Assembly (NCBI RefSeq): GCF_014193375.1
Contig: NZ_JACHZF010000008.1
Location: forward strand, 1 to 64,000
Length of the DNA stretch: 64,000 bases
Origin: Halomonas campaniensis
GTDB lineage: Bacteria; Pseudomonadota; Gammaproteobacteria; Pseudomonadales; Halomonadaceae
Reading direction: 5' to 3'
Part shown: one piece after another, positions 14,142 through 23,636 of the stretch
Layout of the letters: every line of letters begins with the position of its first letter
How positions within the stretch are numbered: position 1 is the first letter of the stretch
The notes under the pieces: model-generated
What the model was told of the DNA's origin: nothing
Databases searched by the model: none
The model's input: the letters and a program-made list of their open reading frames with translations, nothing else
Position numbers and translations under genes: made by a program

Positions 14142-15350
14142 TCACTCCACCCGCAGCCACAGGCAGTCGATGATCTCTCCGGGGGCGACGTGGCTATTGG
14201 CCGGAATCACGGCCAGGGCATCTGCGCTGATGCAGGAGGAGAGCACCCCGGAGTTCTGGTCGCGGAAGGCCCTCGCCAGGATGCCCTCTTCGGTGAACTC
14301 CAGCGCCACGCGCATGTAGTGCCGGCGTGGCCCTGTGGTGGTGGTGAAGTCGGCCCGGGCCTTCAGCCTGGGCAGGCTGGCCAGGGACGGGCAGCCCTGC
14401 AGCGCCCCCATCAGCGGCCTCAGGAACAGCCAGGCGCCGACGAAGCTCGACACCGGGTTACCCGGTAAACCGACGAAGTGCGCCTCGCGCCCCGCCTCGC
14501 CGGGCAGGCGTCCCAGCGCCAGCGGCTTGCCCGGACGGATGGCCAGGCGCCACAGGTCGAGGCGTCCCAGCCGCTCCAGTGCCGCCTTGACGTGGTCCTC
14601 CTCACCGACGCTGACGCCACCGGTGGAGATCACCACGTCGGCTTCCCGGGCCGCGGTGGCCAGGGTCTCCCGGGTCCCGGCCGCGTCATCGGGCACCGAG
14701 GCGACCCGCACCAGTTCGGCACCGAAGCGTTCCAGCAGGCGCCTGAGCATGGGCCGGTTCGAGTTGTAGATCTGCCCAGGCGCCAGGGGCTGGCCGGGGT
14801 CGACGATCTCGTCGCCGGTGCTGAGCAGGGCGACCCGCGGGCGGCGGCGGACCCGAACCTCGGTGATGCCCTGGCCCGCCAGATGGCCCAGCGCCGCCGC
14901 TTCCAGCCGTTCGCCCGCCGTCAGCAGCGTGTCCCCGGCCGCGACGTCGCGGCCTCGGCGGCGCACATTGTCACCCTCCGGGATGCCATCGGGAATCCGC
15001 ACCCGGTCGCCCTCCACCTCGACCCGCTCCTGCATCACCACGCAGTCGGCCCCCGGCGGGAGCTCGCCGCCGGTGAAGATGCGCGCACAGCTGCCCGGGG
15101 CCAGCGGAACGGCCTGGGCCCCGGCGGCGATGCGCTGGCTCACCGGCAGCCAGCGGCCGGCGTCCGCGTGTCGCAGGGCATAGCCGTCCATGGCGCTGTT
15201 GTCGAAGGGCGGCACGTCGAGTCGCGCCATGACCGCCTCGGCCAGCACCCGCCCGGCGGCCCGCTCGCAGAGCAAGGCCTCGTCAGGCAGCGGGGCCACG
15301 TCGGCGAGCAACGCGGCCAGGGCCGCCTCGACGCTCTGCATCTCAGCCAT
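14142..15350 (-). CDS. moeA: Molybdopterin molybdenumtransferase MoeA
   Basis: A 402-residue protein that inserts molybdate into adenylylated molybdopterin, the last step of Mo-cofactor synthesis. The N-terminal domain has PPFDNSAMDGYAL (about 40-52). The MoCF domain has ALLSTGDEIVDPGQP and VVISTGGVSVGEEDH (about 180-255). LPGNPVSSFV lies near 305. ATG 15350 (MAEMQSVEAAL) follows GAGG and overlaps the end of moaB by 8 bases. Location beside the formate dehydrogenase cluster fits the cofactor need of FdhA. Confidence 0.94.
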   Translation of the reverse strand: MAEMQSVEAALAALLADVAPLPDEALLCERAAGRVLAEAVMARLDVPPFDNSAMDGYALRHADAGRWLPVSQRIAAGAQAVPLAPGSCARIFTGGELPPGADCVVMQERVEVEGDRVRIPDGIPEGDNVRRRGRDVAAGDTLLTAGERLEAAALGHLAGQGITEVRVRRRPRVALLSTGDEIVDPGQPLAPGQIYNSNRPMLRRLLERFGAELVRVASVPDDAAGTRETLATAAREADVVISTGGVSVGEEDHVKAALERLGRLDLWRLAIRPGKPLALGRLPGEAGREAHFVGLPGNPVSSFVGAWLFLRPLMGALQGCPSLASLPRLKARADFTTTTGPRRHYMRVALEFTEEGILARAFRDQNSGVLSSCISADALAVIPANSHVAPGEIIDCLWLRVE

Positions 15351-15864
15351 GCTGGCCTCGTTCGGGAATGACCAGATTCGCGAAATTACAGGGTTTATGT
15401 CGGCTGTCGAGCTGCTCGGCCAGGATGCCGTCCCAGGCGGTGCGGCAGGCCCCGGTGGAGCCGGGAAGGCAGAACACCACCGTGGCATTGGCCAGCCCGC
15501 CCAGGCAGCGGCTCTGCACCGTGGAGCTGCCGATCTCCTGCCAGCTGAGGTGGCGGAACAGTTCGCCGAACCCCTCGATCTGCTTGTCCAGCAGCACACC
15601 CACCGCCTCCGGGGTCGAGTCGCGGCCGGTGAAGCCGGTCCCGCCGGTGGTCAGGATCACCTGCACCTCGGGGTCGGCGATCCACCCGGCCACCACGGCA
15701 CGGATCCGGTAGATGTCGTCCGGCACGATCTGCTTGTCGGCCAGGCGGTGGCCGGCGGCGGTCAGCCGCTCCACCAGGCTCTGGCCGCTGCGGTCGGTCG
15801 CCTCGGTGCGGGTGTCGGAGATGGTCAGCACGGCCACCGAGAGGGGAATCATCGCCTCGCTCAT
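15343..15864 (-). CDS. moaB: Molybdenum cofactor biosynthesis protein MoaB
   Basis: A 173-residue MoaB/MogA-type protein that adenylylates molybdopterin. LTISDTRTEATDRSG and VILTTGGTGFTGRD are the MoCF signature, and LPGSTGACRTAWDGIL forms the C-terminal part. ATG 15864 (MSEAMIPLSV) is preferred because upstream residues are not family-like. It starts one base after the DUF1244 stop and overlaps moeA, so the three form an operon. Confidence 0.93.
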   Translation of the reverse strand: MSEAMIPLSVAVLTISDTRTEATDRSGQSLVERLTAAGHRLADKQIVPDDIYRIRAVVAGWIADPEVQVILTTGGTGFTGRDSTPEAVGVLLDKQIEGFGELFRHLSWQEIGSSTVQSRCLGGLANATVVFCLPGSTGACRTAWDGILAEQLDSRHKPCNFANLVIPERGQHG

Positions 15865-15865
15865 G

Positions 15866-16192
15866 TCACGAGCTCTCCCCGGCCTGACGCTTCTCGGCCT
15901 GGCGGGCCTCGTAGGCGGCCAGCTGTTCCGGGGTGGCCTCCTGCTGGTACTTCTCCTTCCACTCGCGGTAGGGCATGCCGTAGACGAACTCGCGGGCCGT
16001 CTCGTAATCCAGTTCCGCACCGCGCTCCTCGGCGGCGGTCACCAGCCACTTGGAGAGGCAGTTGCGGCAGAAGTCGGCCAGGATCATCAGGTCGATGTTC
16101 TGCACCTCCTTGTGCTCGTTGAGGTGCCTGAGCAGGCGGCGGAAGGCCGCGGCCTCGAGCTCCGTGCGGGTCGCGTCATCGAGGTGTTCCAT
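15866..16192 (-). CDS. DUF1244 family protein
   Basis: A 108-residue protein with the DUF1244 core AFRRLLRHLNEHKEVQNIDLM and FCRNCLSKWL (two cysteines, about 43-46), then FVYGMPYREWKEKYQ. The family is common in proteobacteria and has no settled function. ATG 16192 (MEHLDDAT) has GGGAGAG upstream. It is the first gene of the DUF1244-moaB-moeA unit and lies after the terminator of the formate dehydrogenase operon. Confidence 0.9.
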   Translation of the reverse strand: MEHLDDATRTELEAAAFRRLLRHLNEHKEVQNIDLMILADFCRNCLSKWLVTAAEERGAELDYETAREFVYGMPYREWKEKYQQEATPEQLAAYEARQAEKRQAGESS

Positions 16193-16238
16193 GGGGTCTC
16201 TCCCTGGCGTGATGGGTGTCATGTTGTCGCCAGCATAA

Positions 16239-16266
16239 CAAAAAGACACCGCCCGAAGGCGGTGTC
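16239..16266 (-). terminator. Terminator of the formate dehydrogenase operon
   Basis: On the reverse strand GACACCGCC-TTCG-GGCGGTGTC is followed by TTTTTGTTATG, 24 bases after the FdhC-type stop codon. Confidence 0.9.
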
Positions 16267-16290
16267 GAGGGGGAGGGCTGTCAACGGGTC

Positions 16291-17349
16291 TCACCCGGGC
16301 CGGGAGGCGGCCTCGTCACCGCCGTCGGGCGCGGGGCGACCGGCGGCGAGCTGCTCCTCGGGGATCGCCTGGTCCTTGACCTCCTCGTACCAGAGGTTGT
16401 GGTGGTCCCTGGCCCAGGTCTCGTCGACATAGCCGGTGGTCATCCCCTCCAGGGAGCCCTCCGAGCCGATGGTGCCGATGTAGATGTGGCCCAGCGCCAC
16501 GGCCGTCAGGCCCAGGGCCCCCACGGCGTGGATGATGTTGGCCCACTGCATGGTGTCGCGGCTCTGGCCATAGTTGGGGAAGTCCAGCACGAAGCCGCTG
16601 GCGACCACCGCCAGGCCGGCCGTGGCCAGCAGCCAGAACCACAGCTTCTCGCCTCCGTTGGCGAAGCCCGCGTCGGGGTGCCCCTTGCCGACCAGACCAC
16701 CGCCCTGCCTGAACCAGGCCAGGTCATGACGCTTCGGCCAGTTGTGCTTCAGCACCCGGGCCAGCAGCACCACCAGCAGGATGCCGAACAGCGGTCCCAG
16801 GTAGTTGTGGGCGACCTTCGAGGCGGAGATCATCGCGCCCCACACGGCATCACCGAACAGCGGCCGAAAGACGAACTTGCCGTAGAGCAGGTTCAGGCCG
16901 GAGAGCGCCAGCACGATGAACAGCGTGGCCACGGTCCAGTGGATCGAACGCACCACCAGCGGCCAGCGCAGCAGCTTGCGGCCGGTGCGCGGTTCGCTGA
17001 GATCCTTGCGGCCGACGATCACGTAGAACAGCGCGATCACCACGATCATCCCGCCGACCGCGATCAGGCCGAAGGGGGAGACCCAGCGGTTGCGCAGCTG
17101 ACGCCAGCTCTCCCCGCTGGCGTTGATCAGGTTGTAGGTGGAGTCGGCCCGACTGTCGCGGAAGTTGGGGCCGACCTCGCCGCTGCGCACCTGGCGCCAG
17201 GTGTCCGGCGAGACGCCCCCCACCGCGGTGGCGGCCTCGCGATCCGGGTCGGCCTGGGCCAGCACCGGCTGGGCACAGGCCAGACCCAGCAGCAGCGCCA
17301 GGGCCAGGGCCAGCATCCGCCACAGCGGCCAGGCAGTTGGCATATCCAT
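16291..17349 (-). CDS. Formate dehydrogenase cytochrome b556 (gamma) subunit
   Basis: A 352-residue membrane subunit that passes electrons from the iron-sulfur subunit to quinone. A signal-like N-terminus (MLALALALLLGLACAQPVLAQA) is followed by a periplasmic stretch and TM helices near 95-115, 155-175, 205-225, 255-280 and 290-315. Haem-ligand candidates are the histidines in RSIHWTVA, KVAHNYLG and NIIHAVGAL. AAGGAGG precedes ATG 17349. It is last of the structural genes FdhA-FdhB-FdhC. The extra N-terminal domain is longer than in E. coli FdnI and is usual for the Halomonas/Pseudomonas-type enzyme. Confidence 0.92.
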   Translation of the reverse strand: MDMPTAWPLWRMLALALALLLGLACAQPVLAQADPDREAATAVGGVSPDTWRQVRSGEVGPNFRDSRADSTYNLINASGESWRQLRNRWVSPFGLIAVGGMIVVIALFYVIVGRKDLSEPRTGRKLLRWPLVVRSIHWTVATLFIVLALSGLNLLYGKFVFRPLFGDAVWGAMISASKVAHNYLGPLFGILLVVLLARVLKHNWPKRHDLAWFRQGGGLVGKGHPDAGFANGGEKLWFWLLATAGLAVVASGFVLDFPNYGQSRDTMQWANIIHAVGALGLTAVALGHIYIGTIGSEGSLEGMTTGYVDETWARDHHNLWYEEVKDQAIPEEQLAAGRPAPDGGDEAASRPG

Positions 17350-17358
17350 GGAGCCTCC

Positions 17359-17973
17359 TTACCCCTGGCGGGTGGCGTCGTAGGCGAGGTTGTCGGCATC
17401 GGCACGGGGGTTCCCCGACCAGCCGCCGTCCGCATGGCCGCGCTGCACCACGCGCTGGCGGAAGATGTCCGCCACCGTCTGGGCATCGCCGGCCAGCAGG
17501 GCCTTGGTGGAGCACATCTCCGCGCACAGCGGCAGCTTGCCGTCGGCGATGCGGTTGGCCCCGTACTTCTCGTACTCCTCCTCCTTGCTCTCCGCCGGCC
17601 CGCCGGCACAGAAGGTGCACTTGTCCATCTTGCCGCGCTCGCCGAAGGCGTTCTGCTTGGGGAACTGCGGCGCCCCGAAGGGGCAGGCGTAGAGGCAGTA
17701 GCCGCAGCCGATGCACAGGTCCTTGTCGTGCAGCACGATGCCGTCGTCGGTCTTGTAGAAGCAGTCGGTGGGGCAGACCGCCATGCACGGCGCGTCATCG
17801 CAGTGCATGCAGGCCACCGAGATCGACACCTCGCCGGGTTCACCATCGTCGAGGGTCACCACGCGGCGGCGCTGGATGCCCCACTCGACGTCGTTGGCGT
17901 TCTTGCAGGCGGTGACGCAGCCGTTGCACTCGATGCAGCGTTCCGCGTCGCACATGAATTTCATCTGAGCCAT
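17359..17973 (-). CDS. Formate dehydrogenase iron-sulfur (beta) subunit
   Basis: A 204-residue four-cluster ferredoxin subunit. Cys groups are visible in CDAERCIECNGCVTACK, ACMHCDDAPCMAVCP, CIGCGYCLYACP and CTFCAGG, enough for four [4Fe-4S] centres linking FdhA to the b-type subunit. There is no C-terminal TM anchor like that of FdnH. ATG 17973 (MAQMKFM) follows AGGAGA. It sits between the catalytic and membrane subunit genes. Confidence 0.93.
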   Translation of the reverse strand: MAQMKFMCDAERCIECNGCVTACKNANDVEWGIQRRRVVTLDDGEPGEVSISVACMHCDDAPCMAVCPTDCFYKTDDGIVLHDKDLCIGCGYCLYACPFGAPQFPKQNAFGERGKMDKCTFCAGGPAESKEEEYEKYGANRIADGKLPLCAEMCSTKALLAGDAQTVADIFRQRVVQRGHADGGWSGNPRADADNLAYDATRQG

Positions 17974-17999
17974 GGGAATCTCCTGGTAGGCGAGCGCAA

Positions 18000-20855
18000 T
18001 CAGCTGGCTTTCTCGATACGACACAGGGTGCACTTGGTCTCCTGCATCTGTGTCACGGTGTCATAGCCGTAGGTGGTGGCGGTGTTGGCCGCCTCGCCGA
18101 GCACGTAGGGCGCCGAGCCTTCCGGATAGCGGTCATGCAGGTTCTCGCCCTGGAACATGCCGCCGAAGTGGAAGGGCATGAACACCACCTCGCGGGCCAC
18201 CCGGGGCGTCACCAGGGCCTGGACACGGACGCGGCCGCCTTCGGCCCCCTCGACCCACACCATGTCGCCATCGGCCACCGCCAGCTCGTTGGCCAGCGCC
18301 GGGTTGATCTCGACGAACATCTGCTGCTGCAGCTCGGCCAGCCACGACATGGAGCGGGTCTCCTCGCCGCCCCCCTCGTACTCCACCAGGCGCCCCGAGG
18401 TGAGGATGATCGGGTAGCGATCCGAGTTGTCGTTGTCCTGGATGCTCTTGTAGAGCGTCGGCAGGCGGTAGTGGGAGGCAACGTCGTCCCAGGTGGGGTA
18501 GTCCGCGACCAGGTCGCGGCGGCTGGTATAGAGCGGCTCGCGGTGCTTGGGGATCGGGTCCGGGAAGGTCCAGACGTTGCAGCGCGCCTTGGCGTTGCCG
18601 AAGGGGGCGCACTCGTGGGCGATGGCCACCCGCTGGATGCCACCGGAGAGGTCGGTCTTCCAGTTCTTGCCCTCCGCCTCGGCCTGCTCCTCCTGGGTGA
18701 GGTCGTCCCACCAGCCCAGATCCTTGAGCATGGCATCGGTGAACTCGGGATAGCCGTCGTTGAGCTCGGACCCCTCGCTGTAGGAGCCATCGGAGAGGAT
18801 GTTCTCGCCGTTGCGCTCGATGCCGAAGCGGGCCCGGAAGGTGAGGCCGCCCTCGGAGACCCGCTTGCTGGTGTCATAGAGGATCGGCGTGCCGGGGTGG
18901 CCCATCTCGGCGGTGCCCCAACAGGGCCAGGGCAGGCCGTAGTAGTCGCCATCGGCGGGACCGCCCTCGGCTTGCAGGGTGCGGAAGCTGAAGGTGTGCC
19001 AGTTCTGCTGGTGGTCCTTGAGCCGTTCGGGGCTCTGGCCGGTGTAGCCGACGGTCCACATGCCGCGGTTGAACTCGCGGGTGATGTCCTCGATGACCGG
19101 CTCGGTGCCGTTCACCTCGATGTGCTTGAACAGCTCATCGGCGAAGCCCAGCTTGCGCGACAGCAGATACATTATCTCGTGGTCGGGCTTGGCCTCGAAC
19201 AGCGGCTCGATCACCTTGTCACGCCACTGGATGGAGCGGTTGGTGGCGGTGACGCTGCCGGTGGTCTCGAACTGGGTCGCGGCGGGCAGCAGGTAGACCC
19301 CGTCCTGGCGGCCGTGCATGACGCCGGCCACGGTGGGGTAGGGGTCGACGATGACCATCATCTCGAGCTGCTGCATCGCCTGCTGCATCTCGGGACCGCG
19401 GGACTGGGAGTTGACCGCATGGCCCCAGTAGAACATCGCCTTGAGCCGGGTGCGCTGGGAGATCGCGTCCTCCTCCTCGAGTACGCCGTCGATCCAGCGC
19501 GACACCGTGATGCCGTTGCTGTACATCGGCTGGCCGTCGGCATACTCGGTCTGGTCGAAGCGGCTCTTCAGCCAGTCGAGGTCGAGGTCCCAGACCCTCG
19601 CCCAGTGGGCCCAGGCCCCCTCGGCGAGGCCGTAGTAGCCGGGCAGGGAGTGGGACATCAGCCCCAGGTCCGTGGCCCCCTGGACGTTATCGTGGCCGCG
19701 GAAGATGTTGGCGCCCCCGCCGGACTTGCCCACATTGCCCAGCGCCAGCTCGAGGATGCAGTAGGCGCGGGTGTTGTTGTTGCCGGTGGTGTGCTGGGTA
19801 CCGCCCATGCACCAGACGATGCATCCCGGGCGGTTCTCGGACAGGCGGCGGGCGGTGTCATACATCTGCGCCTCGGGCACTCCCGTGATGCGCTCCACCT
19901 CGCTTGGCGGGAAGCTGGCGACCTCGGCGCGGACCTCGTCCATGGCATAGACGCGCTGGTTGATGTACTCCCGGTCTTCCCAGCCGTTCTCGAAGATGTG
20001 CCAGAGCAGGCCCCAGATGAAGGCCACGTCGGAGCCGGGGCGGATGCGCACGAAGCTGTCGGCCTTGGCGGCGGTGCGGGTGAAGCGCGGGTCGACGACG
20101 ATGATCTGGGCGTGGCTGCGCTCCTTGGCCAGCAGGATATGCTGCATGGCCACCGGGTGCGCCTCGCTGGGGTTGGAGCCGATGAACATGATCGACTTGC
20201 TGTTCTGCATGTCGTTGAGCGAGTTGGTCATCGCCCCGTAGCCCCAGGTGTTGGCCACCCCGGCCACGGTGGTGGAGTGGCAGATGCGCGCCTGGTGATC
20301 GGTGTTGTTGGTGCCGGCCAGCGCGGCGAACTTGCGCATCAGGTAGGCCTGTTCGTTGTTGAACTTGGCCGACCCCAGCCAGTAGATGCTGTCGGGACCG
20401 TGCTGCTCGGTGAGCTGGAGCACCTTGTCGCCGATCTCCTCGATGGCGTCCTCCCAGCTCATGCGCTGCCACTCGCCCCCCACCAGCTTCATGGGGTACT
20501 TGAGTCGCCGGCTGGAGTGGCCGTGCTGCCGCAGGGAAGCGCCCTTGGCGCAGTGGGCCCCGCGATTGATGGGATGGTCGAAGGCCGGCTCCTGCCGGGT
20601 CCAGATGCCCTCCTGCACCTCGGCATAGACGCCGCAGCCCACCGAGCAGTGGGAGCAGACCGTCCGCCTGGTCTCCACCGGCGAGTCGAGCACGGGGGTC
20701 TTCTCCGCGGCCTCGCTGCGACGCATCATCGGCGCGCCCATGAAGCCGGCCGCGGCGAGGCCACCGGTGGTGGCGCCGCTGCGCTTGAGGAACTGGCGGC
20801 GGGAGATGCCGAGCCCGGGGGCCTGGGGGGCATCACTTTTACGAGTCAGACGCAT
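18000..20855 (-). CDS. Formate dehydrogenase catalytic (alpha) subunit, Cys type
   Basis: A 951-residue molybdopterin/tungstopterin oxidoreductase that oxidises formate to CO2 in the periplasm. A Tat signal (SRRQFLKRSG, Arg19-Arg20) is followed by a [4Fe-4S] motif with Cys67, Cys70, Cys74 and Cys102. The active-site segment HQARICHSTTVAG places Cys192 where the E. coli FdnG/FdhF enzymes have selenocysteine, with the following His conserved, so no selenocysteine machinery is needed. The C-terminal cofactor-binding domain begins near residue 800. It is flanked by Tat-target, chaperone and subunit genes. Confidence 0.95.
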   Translation of the reverse strand: MRLTRKSDAPQAPGLGISRRQFLKRSGATTGGLAAAGFMGAPMMRRSEAAEKTPVLDSPVETRRTVCSHCSVGCGVYAEVQEGIWTRQEPAFDHPINRGAHCAKGASLRQHGHSSRRLKYPMKLVGGEWQRMSWEDAIEEIGDKVLQLTEQHGPDSIYWLGSAKFNNEQAYLMRKFAALAGTNNTDHQARICHSTTVAGVANTWGYGAMTNSLNDMQNSKSIMFIGSNPSEAHPVAMQHILLAKERSHAQIIVVDPRFTRTAAKADSFVRIRPGSDVAFIWGLLWHIFENGWEDREYINQRVYAMDEVRAEVASFPPSEVERITGVPEAQMYDTARRLSENRPGCIVWCMGGTQHTTGNNNTRAYCILELALGNVGKSGGGANIFRGHDNVQGATDLGLMSHSLPGYYGLAEGAWAHWARVWDLDLDWLKSRFDQTEYADGQPMYSNGITVSRWIDGVLEEEDAISQRTRLKAMFYWGHAVNSQSRGPEMQQAMQQLEMMVIVDPYPTVAGVMHGRQDGVYLLPAATQFETTGSVTATNRSIQWRDKVIEPLFEAKPDHEIMYLLSRKLGFADELFKHIEVNGTEPVIEDITREFNRGMWTVGYTGQSPERLKDHQQNWHTFSFRTLQAEGGPADGDYYGLPWPCWGTAEMGHPGTPILYDTSKRVSEGGLTFRARFGIERNGENILSDGSYSEGSELNDGYPEFTDAMLKDLGWWDDLTQEEQAEAEGKNWKTDLSGGIQRVAIAHECAPFGNAKARCNVWTFPDPIPKHREPLYTSRRDLVADYPTWDDVASHYRLPTLYKSIQDNDNSDRYPIILTSGRLVEYEGGGEETRSMSWLAELQQQMFVEINPALANELAVADGDMVWVEGAEGGRVRVQALVTPRVAREVVFMPFHFGGMFQGENLHDRYPEGSAPYVLGEAANTATTYGYDTVTQMQETKCTLCRIEKAS

Positions 20856-20881
20856 GGTGTGATCTCCTGGCTGTCGAGCCG

Positions 20882-21085
20882 TCAGTCCCGCAGGGTGGCG
20901 TAGAAGGTGCGGATATGGTCGGTTTCCCGGTAGCCCTCGGCCCGGTCGGCCGGGGACTCGGCGCGGGGCGTCTCGGCCTGCACCAGGGTGACGTGGCCGA
21001 CGGCGGCAGCCGCCCCGGCGGCGGCGGTGCCGACGCCGAGGGTCTTGAGGAAGCGACGGCGCTGGGGGTTCTTGGTGTTGTTCAT
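20882..21085 (-). CDS. Formate dehydrogenase region Tat-target protein
   Basis: A 67-residue protein with a twin-arginine signal (QRRRFLKTLGVGTAAAG) and a short tail (DHIRTFYATLRD). Such small Tat-targeted proteins lie directly upstream of Cys-type formate dehydrogenase genes and may act as an extra subunit or export partner. ATG 21085 (MNNTKNPQ) follows GGAGA; an in-frame ATG at 21103 would add six residues. Confidence 0.85.
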   Translation of the reverse strand: MNNTKNPQRRRFLKTLGVGTAAAGAAAAVGHVTLVQAETPRAESPADRAEGYRETDHIRTFYATLRD

Positions 21086-21198
21086 GGAGGTCTCCTCGTT
21101 CATGCCGTGGCCGTGAGTTGGCGCGGTGTCGTGTGGGGCCTTGTCGTTATCTTTGTCGTCGTCATGGATCACTCTCGCGAGCCGGCGTCAGTCGGGGG

Positions 21199-21828
21199 TC
21201 AGGGCTCCACGAGCCTGACCGGTTCCTGCGCTGCCTCGCGGGCGAGCAGCGCCTCTTCCCTGTCGATGAAGGCGCGGCCGAGTCGGCCGAGCCCGGAATA
21301 GAACACACTCTCCACCCCGGCCAGGTCCGTCAGGCAGGAGGCCGCCCAGGGGGCCAGGTGGGTCATGAAGAAGCGGGCCTCGGCGGGCGAACCGGCCTCG
21401 ATGAGCAGGGCCATCGTCTCGCAGAGCGCCGCCAGGTGGTCCTCAGGGTCGCGGCTCTGCGCGTCGCGCTCGATGCCCAGCGCCTTGAGGTCGCGGCGCA
21501 GCGCGACCAGGGCCTGGTCCATCAGCTCGCCATCGCGGTACCAGGAGGCGTAGGGGGTCACGTCGCCCTGGATGACGCCGACCAGGTGGCGGAAGTGCTC
21601 CCGGGCGAGCGCCTCCGGGCGGGACTGGCGTGACGCCTCGACGAGCTCGCGCCAGGACGCCGCCAGCGGGCTGGCCTCGTCCTCGACCTCGAGATCGCCC
21701 AGCCAGGCCAGCAACTCGGCATCGGGCGCCTCGCGCAGCAGGCGCGCCAGCAGGCGGTAGACATCGGCTCTCAGGGCGTGGAGCTCGTCCGGCCCGGTCG
21801 CTGCCTCGTGCATGACAGTATCGCTCAT
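21199..21828 (-). CDS. TorD/DmsD-family chaperone for formate dehydrogenase
   Basis: A 209-residue all-helical protein of the TorD redox-enzyme chaperone family. The conserved patch is visible as DVTPYASWYRDGELM (about 95-110), and EARFFMTHLAPWA lies near 155. These chaperones bind Tat signals and hold molybdoenzymes until cofactor is inserted. It starts 4 bases after the polyferredoxin stop and precedes the Tat-target and fdhA genes. Confidence 0.9.
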   Translation of the reverse strand: MSDTVMHEAATGPDELHALRADVYRLLARLLREAPDAELLAWLGDLEVEDEASPLAASWRELVEASRQSRPEALAREHFRHLVGVIQGDVTPYASWYRDGELMDQALVALRRDLKALGIERDAQSRDPEDHLAALCETMALLIEAGSPAEARFFMTHLAPWAASCLTDLAGVESVFYSGLGRLGRAFIDREEALLAREAAQEPVRLVEP

Positions 21829-21832
21829 CGGT

Positions 21833-23554
21833 TCACACCTTCAGTTGCGATTCGGGGTCCCGTGCCAGGTCCCGCCACACGTCCCGAACGCGGCAGTCCT
21901 CGCACATCTCGAGCCGCGAGATCGCGTCGCCGGCGAAGTAGGGATGGTCGGCCAGTTTGGCCTTGATGCTCGCGATGGTGCTGGCGGTGGCGAACGGCTT
22001 GCCGCAGCGGATGCAGTCGAAGGCCGCCTCCGCATGGCAGACCTGCCGCTGCTGGCGGGCAGGGTCGGCCAGGAAACCGGGGAGCAGGGCGATTGCCTCC
22101 TCGGGGCAGGCATCCGCACAGAGGCCACACTGCACGCAGTCGGCCTCGCGGAAGCTGAGCTCCGGGCTCTCCGTGCCGGCCGCCAGGGCGGGGGTCGGGC
22201 AGCTCGCCACGCAGGCCATGCAGAGGGTGCAGCGCTGGGTGTCGACGGCAAGGCCCCCGTAGGCGGCCTCGCGGGGCATGGCATGGCGGGCCCCGTCCGG
22301 CTCTCCCAGGGCGGCGAGACGGTCGAGTACCTGGTTGAGACGATCCCGCTTGTCCGCGGCATCGAGCACGAAGTCATCGGCGGGGAGCGGCGGGCAGGCG
22401 GGCAGGGCATCCCGGGCCAGGGTGTCGCCGACAGCGACCACCGAGAGGCGCTCGGCCGGATGCCCCAGCGCCTCGAGGAGGGCGTGTGCCTGGGCCAGCT
22501 GGTCGTCGAGGAAGGCGTCCAGGCGCGCCGGCATGTCGGGGTGATGCTGCAGGCGCACCTCGGCGGCACCGCCGGCCAGGGCCGTCAGCCACTGGTCATG
22601 GCCGGCAGCGCCGAGCTCCTCGAGGGGCACGTCGAGGACATGGCCGGCCGGTGATTCGTCGGGGGGGAGGTGGTCGCTCGCCACGAAGCGTACCACCGGC
22701 TGGCCGCCGCCCGCCTGACGGTAGGCCGAGAGCCAGGCCAGCAGGGTCTCCTGCTGGCGATGGGACTCGGGCAGGCGGAACTCGATGGCGCCGGTGGGGC
22801 AGGCGCTGCTGCAGCTGCCGACCCCGTGGCAGCGGTAGGGATCGATCTCGATGTGCGACCCGACGCGACCCTTCTGGCTCTGGATGGCATCGGCGGGGCA
22901 GACCTCCAGGCAGCGGGTGCAGCCGGTGTTGCCACTGGCCGAATGGGCACAGAGCGAGTGGTTGATCTGGAAGTAGCGGGGCTTGTCGAACTCGCCGACC
23001 AGAGCGGCGAAGGCGTCGAGCCGGGCAGGGGCCTCGGGGGCGGCCCAGCGGGTCGCAACATACCCGGGCGGCGGCAGCTCCAGCGCCAGGGCCGGGGTCT
23101 CGCCGAGGTCGAGTACCTGGTCGAAGTGGTCGCGGTCGGCCAGGGCGCGGGCCAGGTCGAGCGGGGCCTCGCCCTGCTCGAGGGTGACCCGGAAGCGGCC
23201 CAGGTATCCCGCGACGCGCAGGCTCGCCGCCTGCTCGCGGGTCAGCCGGTGGTGCGTCAGGCCGGCGGTCGCGGCCAACAGCGCCTCGTCATCCACCTCT
23301 CCCTCGGCGGCGGCAGCAGGAGGAACAGGCTCGGTGAACAGCAGCGTAAGGGAGCCGAGCCCCCGCTCCCGCAGGGCAAGGGCGGCGAGGCGTGCGTCAC
23401 GTTCGTTGCCGAGGAGCAGGGCGTGGCCCTGGCTGAGGTACTCGACGCTGGCCGGGGTAAGGTTGAGTGGCCAGGAGGCGCGGCGGTAGGCCGCCTCCCT
23501 CGCCTGACGGTTGCCGGCGTCGTCCACGGCAATCGTGTCGATTCGCTGATTCAT
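21833..23554 (-). CDS. Multi-cluster 4Fe-4S polyferredoxin of the formate dehydrogenase cluster
   Basis: A 573-residue cytoplasmic protein with four to five Cys-rich centres. CTRCLEVCP and CHGVGSCSSACP lie about 220-260, and CTLCMACVASCP and CVQCGLCADACP about 445-485. A late pair, CIRCGKPF and CEDCRVRDVW, lies about 520-560. The N-terminal 180 residues carry no cysteines and may bind a partner. Genes like this accompany formate dehydrogenases in Pseudomonas, Halomonas and relatives. A role in electron supply for maturation is plausible but unproven. Confidence 0.9.
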   Translation of the reverse strand: MNQRIDTIAVDDAGNRQAREAAYRRASWPLNLTPASVEYLSQGHALLLGNERDARLAALALRERGLGSLTLLFTEPVPPAAAAEGEVDDEALLAATAGLTHHRLTREQAASLRVAGYLGRFRVTLEQGEAPLDLARALADRDHFDQVLDLGETPALALELPPPGYVATRWAAPEAPARLDAFAALVGEFDKPRYFQINHSLCAHSASGNTGCTRCLEVCPADAIQSQKGRVGSHIEIDPYRCHGVGSCSSACPTGAIEFRLPESHRQQETLLAWLSAYRQAGGGQPVVRFVASDHLPPDESPAGHVLDVPLEELGAAGHDQWLTALAGGAAEVRLQHHPDMPARLDAFLDDQLAQAHALLEALGHPAERLSVVAVGDTLARDALPACPPLPADDFVLDAADKRDRLNQVLDRLAALGEPDGARHAMPREAAYGGLAVDTQRCTLCMACVASCPTPALAAGTESPELSFREADCVQCGLCADACPEEAIALLPGFLADPARQQRQVCHAEAAFDCIRCGKPFATASTIASIKAKLADHPYFAGDAISRLEMCEDCRVRDVWRDLARDPESQLKV

Positions 23555-23636
23555 GCCACCTCACGGTCGGGATGTCTTCGTTATTATTTTGAGAAGCTAA
23601 TATTGAATTCTGGTCGGTTTGGGTGATCCTGCCACC

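Noticed and set aside
18135..20903. Open frame of over 900 codons antisense to fdhA
   Set aside because: It mirrors the strongly GC3-biased codons of fdhA, has the low-diversity Gly/Ala/Val/His/Asp content of an antisense frame and lacks a plausible domain. Similar mirrors lie opposite metH (40839-43922) and the sulfite reductase/MATE region (37153-40089).
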